From contig CAKPKJ010000001.1 in assembly GCA_934167445.1 (NCBI GenBank), forward strand, positions 172,301 to 236,300: 64,000 nucleotides of DNA, given 5' to 3'. A program made the position numbers and the translations under genes. The DNA comes from an uncultured Clostridia bacterium. Its GTDB lineage: Bacteria > Bacillota > Clostridia > TANB77 > CAG-508. The notes beneath the pieces were generated by a model. That model did not search any database. It was given only the letters and a program-made list of their open reading frames with translations, and was not told the origin of the DNA. Positions 17,625 to 26,148 of the stretch are shown one piece after another. Position 1 is the first letter of the stretch. The number at the start of each line of letters is the position of its first letter.

Positions 17625-18077
17625 TTAAAATTTAGCTCTTAAAGTACGCTCAATTTGTCTTTGAGCATCTTTTTTTGCAATGTCTTGTCTTTTATCATAT
17701 AGTTTTTTTCCCTTACCAATTCCTAACTCAACTTTAACCAAATTACCTTTAAAATATAGACTTATAGGAACTAAGGAGTAGCCTTGTTGTTTGGTTAACC
17801 CAATAAGCTTATTTATTTCTCTTTTATTTAATAATAATTTTCTATCACGCAATGGATCTTTATTAAAGATATTACCGTGCTCATATGGACTAATATGCAT
17901 TCCAATAATATATATTTCTCCGCTTCTTATTATAGCATATGTATCTTTTAAATTTACTTGACTAGAACGTATAGATTTTATTTCTGTACCTGAAAGCACG
18001 ATTCCAGCTTCTAACTTATCAGTAATGTCATAATTGTGATATGCTGTAGGATTTTTTGCGATTAATTTTGTATTCAT
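17625..18077 (-). CDS. smpB: SsrA-binding protein
   Basis: 150 residues. SmpB escorts tmRNA into stalled ribosomes for trans-translation. Conserved blocks: NPTAYHNYDITDKLEAGIVL, GTEIKSIRSSQVNLKDTYA, HISPYEHGN, DPLRDRKLLLNK and the basic tail GKGKKLYDKRQDIAKKD. The start at 18077 has GGAG 8 bases upstream; an upstream ATG at 18095 lacks a site. With RqcH at 11141 the window holds parts of both ribosome-rescue routes. No tmRNA gene is seen beside it. Confidence 0.95.
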   Translation of the reverse strand: MNTKLIAKNPTAYHNYDITDKLEAGIVLSGTEIKSIRSSQVNLKDTYAIIRSGEIYIIGMHISPYEHGNIFNKDPLRDRKLLLNKREINKLIGLTKQQGYSLVPISLYFKGNLVKVELGIGKGKKLYDKRQDIAKKDAQRQIERTLRAKF

Positions 18078-18158
18078 AATATTTACTCCAATCATAGATA
18101 ATATAAAAATTATTTATATTATAGCATATTTATTTATTAGTTAAAAGGATTAAAATAT

Positions 18159-18201
18159 AAAAAATCTTTATATACTGTTAAAAAATATATAAAGATTTTT
18201 A
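18159..18201 (-). terminator. Terminator of the gene at 18222
   Basis: Stem AAAATCTTTATATA with TATATAAAGATTTT in the gap before smpB; A/T runs allow function on the minus strand. Confidence 0.6.
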
Positions 18202-18221
18202 TTTAATTTGCTAATGAAATT

Positions 18222-18686
18222 TTATCTATCGTTATAATGAGAAGAATTACGTTGTGTACCATAATACCAAACAAGTGCAACTATAGCAATGGCAGAAATT
18301 GCCATAATTAGCCAAGTCCAAGCAGTAGCATTCATCCCCATTAATGTACCAGAATTTGCGTCGACAGATGTTCTGGTTGCATTGTAAGTGCTATTCATAG
18401 TATTTTGAGTTGCACCTTCAATTTTATTCGTTGCATTTTTCGCACTGTTTTCAACTCCATTTGTTACTCCTTGAGCTTCATTTTCAACACTATTAGTAAC
18501 ATTTTTTACACCATTAGAAATATCTTTAGTTGCATCTTCAACAGCGTTTTCAGCCCCACCAACTGCATTACGTACACCATTTGCAGCATCTTGAATCATT
18601 TGACTGGCATCATTTGCAAAGCATAAAGAACTAGATAAAATAAGTGTTATAAGAATACTAAAACCAAGTAATATTTTCTTGTACAT
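18222..18686 (-). CDS. Secreted repeat-rich protein with C-terminal membrane helix
   Basis: 154 residues. A signal peptide (MYKKILLGFSILITLILSS, cleaved near CFA-NDA), about 85 residues of amphipathic Asn/Ala/Val-rich quasi-repeats of 7-11 residues (patterns such as NAVEDATKDI, NGVKNVTNSV) resembling LEA/apolipoprotein-type helices, then one transmembrane helix (about 122-142) and a short tail. Probably a membrane-tethered outer protein. The start 18686 has AGGAGG 7 bases upstream; the frame extends to 18776 without a good site. Function unknown. Confidence 0.7.
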   Translation of the reverse strand: MYKKILLGFSILITLILSSSLCFANDASQMIQDAANGVRNAVGGAENAVEDATKDISNGVKNVTNSVENEAQGVTNGVENSAKNATNKIEGATQNTMNSTYNATRTSVDANSGTLMGMNATAWTWLIMAISAIAIVALVWYYGTQRNSSHYNDR

Positions 18687-18776
18687 ATAAAATCCTCCTA
18701 AAAATAAAATAATTATTAAAAAATAATTTTGATAATAGTATTTAATTTTTTTTAACAAAATATACATATAAAACAA

Positions 18777-18812
18777 AAAAAGAAGAGGATTTATGAAATC
18801 CGCTTCTTTAAA
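18777..18812 (-). terminator. Terminator of the gene at 18829
   Basis: Stem AAAGAAGAGGATTT with AAATCCGCTTCTTT (one mismatch), flanked by A/T runs. Confidence 0.65.
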
Positions 18813-18828
18813 AAGTTAAATATAAAAA

Positions 18829-19278
18829 TTATTTTTTTAATCTTATTAAAATTGCAATTGCAAGTAAAATTAAAAGTATTCCAATTACAATTAAAAATAT
18901 ATTTAATATATTAGCAATTCCTAAGCCATCATCACTAGTGGAACTTGTACTTGTAACTCTTGTACTAGAAGAATTTGTTGGAGTGGAAGAGCTAGTATTT
19001 GAAGTATTAGATGTATTATTAACTGAATTTGAACCATCTGCATTATTAGCAGAAGAATTAGAAGTATTTGTATTTATAGCTGAATTATCAGATGCTGAAT
19101 TTGAAGTATTACTTGTATTAGAGGAGCTAGAAGTATTTGAATCACTAGATGAACTCATGTTACTTGTTAAATCATTACTTAAATTTAAATCAACAGCATA
19201 GCAAGAACTAAATGCTAATAAAAAAGCAAATACAGTTAAAATTATTGTTAGTATTTTTAGATTGTTTGTTTTTGACAT
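18829..19278 (-). CDS. Ser/Thr/Asn-rich surface protein with C-terminal anchor
   Basis: 149 residues: signal peptide (about 1-29), an 85-residue low-complexity Ser/Thr/Asn spacer, then a transmembrane helix ending IRLKK. No LPXTG motif. Layout resembles small stalk-like surface proteins; the linker could carry O-glycans. GGAGGT precedes the start. It lies beside another signal-plus-tail protein on the same strand, each with its own terminator. Function unknown. Confidence 0.7.
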   Translation of the reverse strand: MSKTNNLKILTIILTVFAFLLAFSSCYAVDLNLSNDLTSNMSSSSDSNTSSSSNTSNTSNSASDNSAINTNTSNSSANNADGSNSVNNTSNTSNTSSSTPTNSSSTRVTSTSSTSDDGLGIANILNIFLIVIGILLILLAIAILIRLKK

Positions 19279-19472
19279 TTTAAATTACCTCCTAGAAATA
19301 TAAAATTTCGTTTCTTTTGTTATACAAAATATATAATAACACAAACCCGAAAAGCTGTCTAGTAAATTTTAGAAAAAGTTTTGAATAATTATAACTTCAA
19401 GTTGACTAAAAGAATCATTTATAGTATTATATCAGATATGAAATATTAAAAAAAGTGAAGGGAGAAAAACAG

Positions 19473-20387
19473 ATGAAAAAATTTATTGTTACAGCATTAC
19501 AAGGATTTTGTATGGCTCTAGCAGATAGTGTGCCAGGAGTATCTGGTGGAACAGTAGCATTTATTTTAGGATATTATGAGAAATTTATAAACTCATTAAA
19601 TGCACTGGTAAGTAAAGACTCAGGCAAAAAAGAAGCTTTAAAATTTTTAGGTAAATTAGGAGTTGGTTGGGCAATAGGATTAATACTTGCATCATTAGTA
19701 TTGTCTAGCGTATTTGAAACGCACATATATGCTATCAGTTCATTATTTATTGGATTTATATTGTTTGCAATACCATCTATTATTAAAGAAGAAAAAGATA
19801 CATTAAAAGGAAAGTATCAATATTTAATATTCACAGTGATTGGAATTGCAGTTGTTGCATTATTGACATTTTTTAATCCAACATCTGGAGGAGGAATTAA
19901 CGTAGATATAAATAGCCTTAATATTGGAATATGTATATATGCTTTTGTAGTTGGAATGGTTGCTATATCTGCAATGATATTACCAGGAATATCTGGATCA
20001 ACAATTCTTTTGATATTTGGCTTATATATTCCAATAATAAATAGTATAAAAGAAGTATTACATTTACAATTAGAATATTTACCTATACTAATAGTATTTG
20101 GATTTGGTGTACTTGCAGGAATTGCTTTAATAATAAAACTAGTAAAAAAAGCATTAGATAAGCATAGAACTCAAACAATATATACAGTCATAGGATTGAT
20201 GATAGGTTCTTTATATGCAATAGTAAGGGGACCAACAACATTAAAAGTACCACAAGAAGCAATGAATTTTGGAACATTTAACATTTTATTCTTTGTAATA
20301 GGTGCTGCGGTAATTGGTGCAATGGAATTTGCAAAATATAAATTGGCAAACAAAAAAACAGATGTTGAAACAACTGAAGAAAAATAA
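19473..20387 (+). CDS. DUF368 membrane protein, probable undecaprenyl-phosphate translocase
   Basis: 304 residues, about eight transmembrane segments. The motif DSVPGVSGGTVAFILGYYEKFI and its repeat MILPGISGSTILLIFGLYIPII are the paired signatures of DUF368. Members of this family have been shown to recycle the C55 lipid carrier undecaprenyl phosphate across the membrane for cell-wall synthesis. The ATG at 19473 is chosen with AGGGAG 9 bases upstream; a GTG at 19455 is in frame but precedes that site. Confidence 0.88.
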   Translation: MKKFIVTALQGFCMALADSVPGVSGGTVAFILGYYEKFINSLNALVSKDSGKKEALKFLGKLGVGWAIGLILASLVLSSVFETHIYAISSLFIGFILFAIPSIIKEEKDTLKGKYQYLIFTVIGIAVVALLTFFNPTSGGGINVDINSLNIGICIYAFVVGMVAISAMILPGISGSTILLIFGLYIPIINSIKEVLHLQLEYLPILIVFGFGVLAGIALIIKLVKKALDKHRTQTIYTVIGLMIGSLYAIVRGPTTLKVPQEAMNFGTFNILFFVIGAAVIGAMEFAKYKLANKKTDVETTEEK

Positions 20388-20395
20388 TATATAAA

Positions 20396-20435
20396 CAACT
20401 CGTTTTTGGTTTTTACTGGAAACGAGTACTTTTTA
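20396..20435 (+). terminator. Terminator after the DUF368 gene
   Basis: Stem ACTCGTTT with AAACGAGT and a T-run a few bases later. Confidence 0.6.
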
Positions 20436-20474
20436 AAGCTTTAAAAGTAACTGAATAATTAATAAATTTTGTAA

Positions 20475-20505
20475 AAGGCTTAAATCAATTGGTTTGAGCC
20501 TTTTT
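20475..20505 (+). terminator. Second terminator ahead of tcdA
   Basis: Twelve-pair stem AAGGCTTAAATC with GGTTTGAGCCTT (two G-U) running into TTTTT. The tcdA -35 begins 5 bases later. Confidence 0.8.
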
Positions 20506-20509
20506 GTTG

Positions 20510-20539
20510 TTGACAACATATAAAAACAAGGTGTATAAT
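20510..20539 (+). promoter_or_regulatory. tcdA promoter
   Basis: TTGACA (20510-20515), 18-base spacer, TATAAT (20534-20539). Confidence 0.7.
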
Positions 20540-20574
20540 TTTAAAGAAAAAATAGTAAAAATGGAGTAAAATAA

Positions 20575-21330
20575 ATGTTGAATCAATTTTCAAGAACAGA
20601 ATTACTAATAGGAAAAGAGGGAATAGAAAAATTACAAAATGCAAAAGTTGCAATCTTCGGTGTAGGTGGAGTTGGTTCTTTTGTAGTTGAAGGATTAGTT
20701 AGAGCAGGCGTTGGAAACTTTATAATAGTAGATGATGACAAAATTTGTTTAACAAATTTAAATAGACAAATAATAGCAACAAGGAAAACAATAGGAAAAT
20801 ATAAAGTAGATGTAGAAAAAGAAAGAATATTAGAAATAAATCCAGATGCCAAAGTTACAACATATCAAGAATTTTATATGCCTGATACAAAAACAGAAAT
20901 TTTAACAAAAGATATAGATTATGTAATAGATTGTATAGATACAGTTACTGCTAAAATAGCACTAGTAATGAAATGCAAAGAGCTCAACATACCAATAATA
21001 TCGGCTTTAGGAACAGGAAACAAGTTAGATCCATCTAAATTTGAAATTACAGATATTTATAAAACAAGTGTATGTCCTCTAGCAAAAGTAATGAGAAAAG
21101 AATTGAGAAAAAGGGATATAAAGAAATTAAAAGTTATATATTCTAAGGAAGAACCAATAAAACCAGAGCAATATGGTGAAAGTAGCTGCAAAACAAATTG
21201 TATATGTCATCCTGGAACAAAGAGAAAATGTACTATTAGAAATCAAGTACCAGGAAGTATATCGTTTGTACCATCTGTTGCTGGCCTTATGATAGCAGGC
21301 GAAGTTGTAAGAGAAATTATTGAAAAATAG
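20575..21330 (+). CDS. tcdA: tRNA threonylcarbamoyladenosine dehydratase
   Basis: 251 residues, ThiF/E1-like adenylating enzyme of the TcdA/CsdL group, which cyclises the t6A base at tRNA position 37. Rossmann motif GVGGVGSFVVEGLVRAGVG at 28-46, NLNRQI, DCIDTVTAKIAL and GTGNKLDP are typical. A cysteine cluster (KTNCICHPG and KRKC) near residue 205-220 is present as in this branch. TGGAGT precedes the start. The TSCPD gene follows within 60 bases, probably in one operon. Confidence 0.88.
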   Translation: MLNQFSRTELLIGKEGIEKLQNAKVAIFGVGGVGSFVVEGLVRAGVGNFIIVDDDKICLTNLNRQIIATRKTIGKYKVDVEKERILEINPDAKVTTYQEFYMPDTKTEILTKDIDYVIDCIDTVTAKIALVMKCKELNIPIISALGTGNKLDPSKFEITDIYKTSVCPLAKVMRKELRKRDIKKLKVIYSKEEPIKPEQYGESSCKTNCICHPGTKRKCTIRNQVPGSISFVPSVAGLMIAGEVVREIIEK

Positions 21331-21386
21331 CTATTGGTATGATATCTTGTAAAGTTAAAAATATTAGTAATGTAAGGAGAATAAAA

Positions 21387-21641
21387 ATGGAATATAGATA
21401 CGAACCAGAGGGCGTATGCTCTTATGAAATGATATTTGAAATAGAAAATAATATAATAAAAAGTTTGAAAATATTGGGAGGATGTCCTGGAAATACTGTT
21501 GGAGTTTCTAAACTAGTTGAAGGCAAAGATATTGAAACAGTAATTAAATTATTAAAAGGAATTCCTTGTAGAGATAAGGGAACATCTTGCCCAGACCAAG
21601 TTGCGAAAGCATTAGAACAATATAAAAAACAAATACATTAA
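21387..21641 (+). CDS. TSCPD-domain small protein (TIGR03905 type)
   Basis: 84 residues. The signature GTSCPDQVAKALEQY gives the domain its name, and CSYEMIFEIENNIIKSLKILGGCPGN matches the rest. The same zinc-binding fold occurs at the C-terminus of B12-dependent ribonucleotide reductases; the stand-alone form has no settled role. The ATG at 21387 has AAGGAGA 6 bases upstream, so the longer frame from 21339 is not used. Confidence 0.85.
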   Translation: MEYRYEPEGVCSYEMIFEIENNIIKSLKILGGCPGNTVGVSKLVEGKDIETVIKLLKGIPCRDKGTSCPDQVAKALEQYKKQIH

Positions 21642-21645
21642 TAAG

Positions 21646-21692
21646 AAAAACAACCTAAGTTATTATAAAAATAATAGTTTTAGGTTGTTTTT
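21646..21692. terminator. Bidirectional terminator
   Basis: Long stem AAACAACCTAAG-TTATTA with TAATAG-TTTTAGGTTGTTT between the convergent TSCPD and TetR genes. Confidence 0.8.
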
Positions 21693-21701
21693 ATATTGTT
21701 T

Positions 21702-22310
21702 TTAGGCTTTATTTAATATATCTACAATTGCATTAACACATATGTCTGTCATTATTTGATAATTAAGTTCAGAATGTTTATGATAAACTATTTCGTGGCA
21801 AAGGTTATCAATTAAGCCAATAACAATATGAGATTTTTCTAGTAAATTGACATCATCAAACCCATTTTTCATTAATAGATTATATATTTTTTTAGTCATT
21901 TCCATTTCTCTTTTGTGAAAATAATATGCTACATCTTTATCAGAATGTGCCATTGCCATAATTTCTTCATGTGCAGATTGAGAAAGTTTATGATTTTTTA
22001 TAAAATGGTTTATCATTTCTCTAATAATTTTGGCTAAATCTTTTTTATCAAATCCTTTTAAAGGAATATCAAGCATTGGATAAAAAATGCTATCAGCATA
22101 TTTTTTTAAAGCTTCAATAAAAATACCATGTTTATCCTTAAAATATTGGTATATAATGCCAGTAGAAACCCCAGCATTTTTAGCTATTTCAGCAGTATTT
22201 GTATTGTAGTAACCTTTTTGACAGATTAACTCAAAACCTGATTCAATAATTTTTTCTTTTTTTATAATAGACCTTTTTTGTATAGGTTCTCGTATTTCAT
22301 ATTCACTCAT
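21702..22310 (-). CDS. TetR-family repressor of the adjacent ABC exporter
   Basis: 202 residues. N-terminal TetR HTH: KEKIIESGFELICQKGYYNT then TAEIAKNAGVSTGIIYQYFKDK; the helical C-terminal domain binds ligand. ATG 22310 has AAGGAG upstream. It is transcribed divergently from the ABC genes at 22491, and the intergenic region carries two identical-pattern palindromes at 22375 and 22437, so it probably represses both itself and the exporter. Ligand unknown. Confidence 0.9.
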   Translation of the reverse strand: MSEYEIREPIQKRSIIKKEKIIESGFELICQKGYYNTNTAEIAKNAGVSTGIIYQYFKDKHGIFIEALKKYADSIFYPMLDIPLKGFDKKDLAKIIREMINHFIKNHKLSQSAHEEIMAMAHSDKDVAYYFHKREMEMTKKIYNLLMKNGFDDVNLLEKSHIVIGLIDNLCHEIVYHKHSELNYQIMTDICVNAIVDILNKA

Positions 22311-22343
22311 AAAACTGCTCCTTAAAATATAAAAGTTAATCAC

Positions 22344-22372
22344 ATTATACAAGTGAAAAATGATAAAGTCAA
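22344..22372 (-). promoter_or_regulatory. Promoter of the TetR gene
   Basis: On the minus strand TTGACT (22372-22367), 17-base spacer, TATAAT (22349-22344). The operator at 22375 abuts its -35. Confidence 0.7.
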
Positions 22373-22374
22373 GA

Positions 22375-22394
22375 ATATGAAAAAATATTCATAT
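22375..22394. promoter_or_regulatory. TetR operator 1
   Basis: ATATGAA-N6-TTCATAT, perfect 7+7 palindrome, lying between the two divergent -35 elements. Confidence 0.7.
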
Positions 22395-22398
22395 TATA

Positions 22399-22427
22399 TT
22401 GACTTTATAAAAAAATCAATATATAAT
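22399..22427 (+). promoter_or_regulatory. Promoter of the ABC exporter operon
   Basis: TTGACT (22399-22404), 17-base spacer, TATAAT (22422-22427), flanked by the two operators. Confidence 0.7.
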
Positions 22428-22436
22428 TCAATTGAA

Positions 22437-22456
22437 ATATGAAATATCATTCATAT
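22437..22456. promoter_or_regulatory. TetR operator 2
   Basis: ATATGAA-N6-TTCATAT again, centred 62 bp (about six helical turns) from operator 1 and just after the exporter -10, where binding would block initiation. Confidence 0.7.
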
Positions 22457-22490
22457 AATTAACTTTTCTAAAAGGGGGCATTAATTAGAA

Positions 22491-23201
22491 ATGAAAAAAA
22501 TAGTAGAATTTAAAAATGTTAGCAAAATTTACAATATAGGAGAAAAGGAATTCAAAGCCTTAGACAATGTTGATTTATCAATAAACTCAGGAGAATTTGT
22601 AGTTATTCTTGGACCATCAGGAGCTGGGAAATCAACATTATTGAATTTAATTGGAGGTATGGACACACCATCACAAGGGAATATAGAAACAGATGGAGAA
22701 GATATTTCAAAATATAATGAAAATCAACTAAGCGAATATAGAGCGGAAAATATAGGATTTATATTTCAATTTTATAATATTTTACCAACTCTTACAGTAT
22801 TAGAAAATGTAGAATTAGTAAAAGATGTAGTGAAAAATGGAAATGATAGTAAAGAAGCAATAAAAGCTGTTGGATTAGAAGAACATATGAATAAATTTCC
22901 AAATCAATTATCAGGAGGAGAGCAACAAAGAGTATCAATTGCAAGAGCAATAGCTAAAAATCCTAAATTATTGCTATGTGACGAACCAACAGGAGCCTTA
23001 GATTCTAAAACAGGTGTAGAAGTATTAAAATTGTTGAAAAAACAATGTGACGGAAATAATGGAGAAAATACAGTAATTATTGTAACGCACAATAGTTTAT
23101 TTGCAGAAATAGCTGATACAGTAATAAGAGTAAAAAACGGAAAAATAGAAAGCATAACCTCAAATGAAAATCCAAAAAAGATTGATGAGGTGAAATGGTA
23201 A
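22491..23201 (+). CDS. ABC transporter ATP-binding protein (MacB/LolD type)
   Basis: 236 residues, the usual size. Walker A GPSGAGKST at about 43-51, Q-loop FIFQFYNILPTLTV, signature LSGGEQQR, Walker B LLLCDEPTGALD and switch histidine VTHN. It energises the FtsX-type permease encoded next; the stop codon and the permease ATG are one base apart, so the genes are translationally close. In Firmicutes such pairs export or sense antimicrobial peptides and other membrane-active compounds. AAAGGGGG is upstream. Confidence 0.95.
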   Translation: MKKIVEFKNVSKIYNIGEKEFKALDNVDLSINSGEFVVILGPSGAGKSTLLNLIGGMDTPSQGNIETDGEDISKYNENQLSEYRAENIGFIFQFYNILPTLTVLENVELVKDVVKNGNDSKEAIKAVGLEEHMNKFPNQLSGGEQQRVSIARAIAKNPKLLLCDEPTGALDSKTGVEVLKLLKKQCDGNNGENTVIIVTHNSLFAEIADTVIRVKNGKIESITSNENPKKIDEVKW

Positions 23202-23202
23202 T

Positions 23203-25572
23203 ATGTTAAATAAAAAAATGATACGTGATATAAAACAAAATCTATCACAATTTATTACAATATTTTTAATGGTTTTTATAGGAGTAATGGCTTATAGTGG
23301 AATAGAAAGTTATATGGAAGGAATGAAGCAAACAGCAAACAATTTTTATGGAGAATATAACTTACAGGACCTAAATGTAATGGGAGAATTATCAAATGAA
23401 AATGTAGATACAATAAAGAAAATTGATAATGTTAAAAATGCAGAAGGGAAATTAAATATAACTACAACTTTAGAAAATGATAGTGATACAACATTAACTA
23501 TGAACTTCATAGAAGAAAATGAAATATCAAAATTTTATATTGTAGATGGAAAAGAATTTGATGTAAATACAAAAGGAATATGGCTTGATAATTTCTTTGC
23601 TGAAAAAAATAACTTAAAAATTGGAGATAAGTTAAAATTAAAATATGACGGATATATTTTTGAAGAAGAAATAGTAGGATTAATAAATGTACCAGACCAT
23701 GTATATGATGTAAAAGACGAATCACAATTATATCCAGACCATAAAACATTCGGGTTTGCATATTCATCTATTAATGAGTTAGAAGGATACATAAAAAAAC
23801 AAGTAATGGATAAAATGAATATTACAGATTCAAGTATATTTGACCAAGCCTTTGAAAACTTCAATTATAAAGATTACCTAAAATATAATTATATAATGGT
23901 AGATATAGATAACAAGGAAGATATAAATAAAGTTAAAAATGATATTGAAGAAAAAATAGAAAATGTAGTATTAATAAATATAGAAGATACAGCATCTTAT
24001 TCACAATATCAAGGTGAGGTAGAAGAAGGAGAAACATATATAGGAGTATTCTCAGGATTATTCTTATTTATTGCTCTACTTTCTGTTATTACAACAATGA
24101 CAAGAGTTGTAACAAAACAAAGAGTACAAATAGGAACATTAAAGGCATTAGGATTTAAGAAAAACAGAATAATATTACATTATATTGGCTACAGTTTTTG
24201 GATTTCTTTAATTGCTGCAATATTAGGATTATTTGCAGGTAGATATTTTATTGGAAATGTGTTTATCGGATTAGAAATGAGCTTTTTCCAAATTCCAAAT
24301 GGAATGCCAGTAATTAAAAATGATTCATATGTAGTTGCTGCACTTGTTGTTTTATGTGTATCTATAGTTACATATTTAGCTACAAGAAAAATATTAAGAA
24401 AGAAAACAGCTGAAATATTAAGAAACGAAATTCCACAAGTAAAGGGAAAATCATTAAATATAACTACTACTGGAATATTCAAAAAAATGAGTTTTAACAC
24501 TAAATGGAACATAAGAGATATGTTTAGAAATAAAGCAAGAACAATAACTGGAATTGTAGGAGTTACAGCTTGTGCGATGTTAATTGTGTGTAGTTTAGGA
24601 ATGCTTAATAGTATGAATTATTTTATAGAGTTACAATTTAACAAAATATTCAACTTTGACTATAAATTAAGTTTGAAATCAGACATAAATGATGAACAAA
24701 TAAAAGAGTTAACTAATAAATACGGGGATAATACATCAGAAAACCTATATATAGAAATAAAAGATAAAGATGGTAATAAAGAATCTAATAATATTTTTGT
24801 ATCAGATAGTAAAGATTATGTTAGATTTGTAAACAATAAAGATAATTTTATAAAGTTAAATGATAACACCGGTATATATGTTACATATAAATTAGCTAAA
24901 ACTAATGGATACAAAATTGGTGATGAAATAGAATGGCATATATCTGGAGATAATACATATTATAAATCTAAAATAGTAGGATTTAATAAAGACCCACAAA
25001 ATCAAAATATAACAATGACAAGAAAATATTTGGAAAGTTTAAATATTAAATATAAACCAGATGCATTATATACTAATACAGATTTAAAAAATGTTAAAGA
25101 AATTACAAATGTAGATGTAACAGCAAATATAGATAGCTTAAAAGAAGGAATGAATGGTATGCTAGAAACAATGAGGACAATGATTGTACTTATAATAGTT
25201 ATAGCAAGTGTTCTTGGAATTGTAATTATATACAATTTAGGTATACTATCTTACACAGAAAAACAATATCAATTTGCAACATTAAAGGTTTTAGGATTTA
25301 AAAATAAACAAATAAAAAAAATATTTATAAAACAAAACAATATTATAGCAATAATATCTATTGTTCTAGGATTGCCAGCAGGATTTTATTTAACAGATTG
25401 GTTGTTTAAGACAGCAATTGCAGACAATTATGATTTCGGAGCGCATATAAATATTGAAACCTATATAATTGCAGCAATAGGTACTTTTGCTATATCATAT
25501 GTGGTTTCTAAGATTCTTGCTAGAAAGATAAAGAAAATAGATATGGTAACAAGTTTAAAAGGAAATGAATAA
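23203..25572 (+). CDS. ABC transporter permease with two FtsX domains
   Basis: 789 residues. First helix at about 14-33, a roughly 240-residue extracellular domain, an FtsX block of three helices (about 280-395, with TLKALGFKKNRI), a cytoplasmic link RKKTAEILRNEIPQ, then a second copy: helix near 450, extracellular domain, and a final three-helix FtsX block (about 660-780, TLKVLGFKNKQIKK). This is the fused full-length arrangement of mechanotransmission-type exporters. Regulated by the TetR divergon upstream and ended by a hairpin at 25574. Confidence 0.93.
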   Translation: MLNKKMIRDIKQNLSQFITIFLMVFIGVMAYSGIESYMEGMKQTANNFYGEYNLQDLNVMGELSNENVDTIKKIDNVKNAEGKLNITTTLENDSDTTLTMNFIEENEISKFYIVDGKEFDVNTKGIWLDNFFAEKNNLKIGDKLKLKYDGYIFEEEIVGLINVPDHVYDVKDESQLYPDHKTFGFAYSSINELEGYIKKQVMDKMNITDSSIFDQAFENFNYKDYLKYNYIMVDIDNKEDINKVKNDIEEKIENVVLINIEDTASYSQYQGEVEEGETYIGVFSGLFLFIALLSVITTMTRVVTKQRVQIGTLKALGFKKNRIILHYIGYSFWISLIAAILGLFAGRYFIGNVFIGLEMSFFQIPNGMPVIKNDSYVVAALVVLCVSIVTYLATRKILRKKTAEILRNEIPQVKGKSLNITTTGIFKKMSFNTKWNIRDMFRNKARTITGIVGVTACAMLIVCSLGMLNSMNYFIELQFNKIFNFDYKLSLKSDINDEQIKELTNKYGDNTSENLYIEIKDKDGNKESNNIFVSDSKDYVRFVNNKDNFIKLNDNTGIYVTYKLAKTNGYKIGDEIEWHISGDNTYYKSKIVGFNKDPQNQNITMTRKYLESLNIKYKPDALYTNTDLKNVKEITNVDVTANIDSLKEGMNGMLETMRTMIVLIIVIASVLGIVIIYNLGILSYTEKQYQFATLKVLGFKNKQIKKIFIKQNNIIAIISIVLGLPAGFYLTDWLFKTAIADNYDFGAHINIETYIIAAIGTFAISYVVSKILARKIKKIDMVTSLKGNE

Positions 25573-25573
25573 T

Positions 25574-25620
25574 TTATAAAGGTGGATAGTTATTTGACAA
25601 TTATCTGCCTTTATATTTTT
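25574..25620 (+). terminator. Terminator of the ABC operon
   Basis: Stem ATAAAGGTGGATAGTT with AATTATCTGCCTTTAT (small mismatches) then T-rich sequence. Confidence 0.75.
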
Positions 25621-25658
25621 CAAAGAAGCGGCAAATGGCAAAAGTTGCTTCATTTTTC

Positions 25659-25686
25659 TTGACTTGTGTATAATATTTGATATAAA
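25659..25686 (+). promoter_or_regulatory. Promoter of the gene pair at 25724
   Basis: TTGACT (25659-25664), 16-base spacer, TATAAA (25681-25686); a second -10-like TATAAT is at 25670. Confidence 0.55.
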
Positions 25687-25723
25687 ATAAAATTATTAAT
25701 AGGGTGAAGGTTAGAGATGAAAA

Positions 25724-26098
25724 ATGGAATATATACATTCAATTATTATAATAAAAAAGGGAAATACATATTTAAATTATTTTGATAAAAATTGGGGAAT
25801 GTATTTATTTCCCAATATAAAAGGAAATAATATCGAGACAATAAAGAAAACATATAATACTAATAAAGTAAAATTTTTATTTGAAAAAACACATAATAAA
25901 TATTCCATAAGTAATAATAAAATAAAGACATACCATCATTATTTTTATGAAATAGATGACGAGATAAAAGGTGAATATTTTACTTTGAATGAATTATTAG
26001 GCAAGCCCAAAGAAAGAAAATATAATAGTGATATTATTAATTTTATTAAAGCATATTATGATGATATAATTGATGGACAAAAAACGAAAAATATATGA
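25724..26098 (+). CDS. Hypothetical protein, possibly Nudix-like
   Basis: 124 residues, soluble. The opening HSIIIIKKGNTYLNYFDKNWGMYLFPNIKG and the late YFTLNELLGKP recall the first and last strands of Nudix-fold proteins, but no Nudix box (GX5EX7REUXEEXGU) is present, so hydrolase activity is not supported. Only a weak ribosome site (GGTGAAGG then a gap) precedes the ATG. Function unknown. Followed by a membrane-anchored protein that may share the transcript. Confidence 0.5.
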   Translation: MEYIHSIIIIKKGNTYLNYFDKNWGMYLFPNIKGNNIETIKKTYNTNKVKFLFEKTHNKYSISNNKIKTYHHYFYEIDDEIKGEYFTLNELLGKPKERKYNSDIINFIKAYYDDIIDGQKTKNI

Positions 26099-26148
26099 TT
26101 ATTATAATTTGCCAATAGTTAAATTAGTTTTAAGAAAAGGGAATAAAA

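Noticed and set aside
25724..26098. Nudix hydrolase
   Set aside because: No Nudix box is present; only a loose resemblance of the outer strands.
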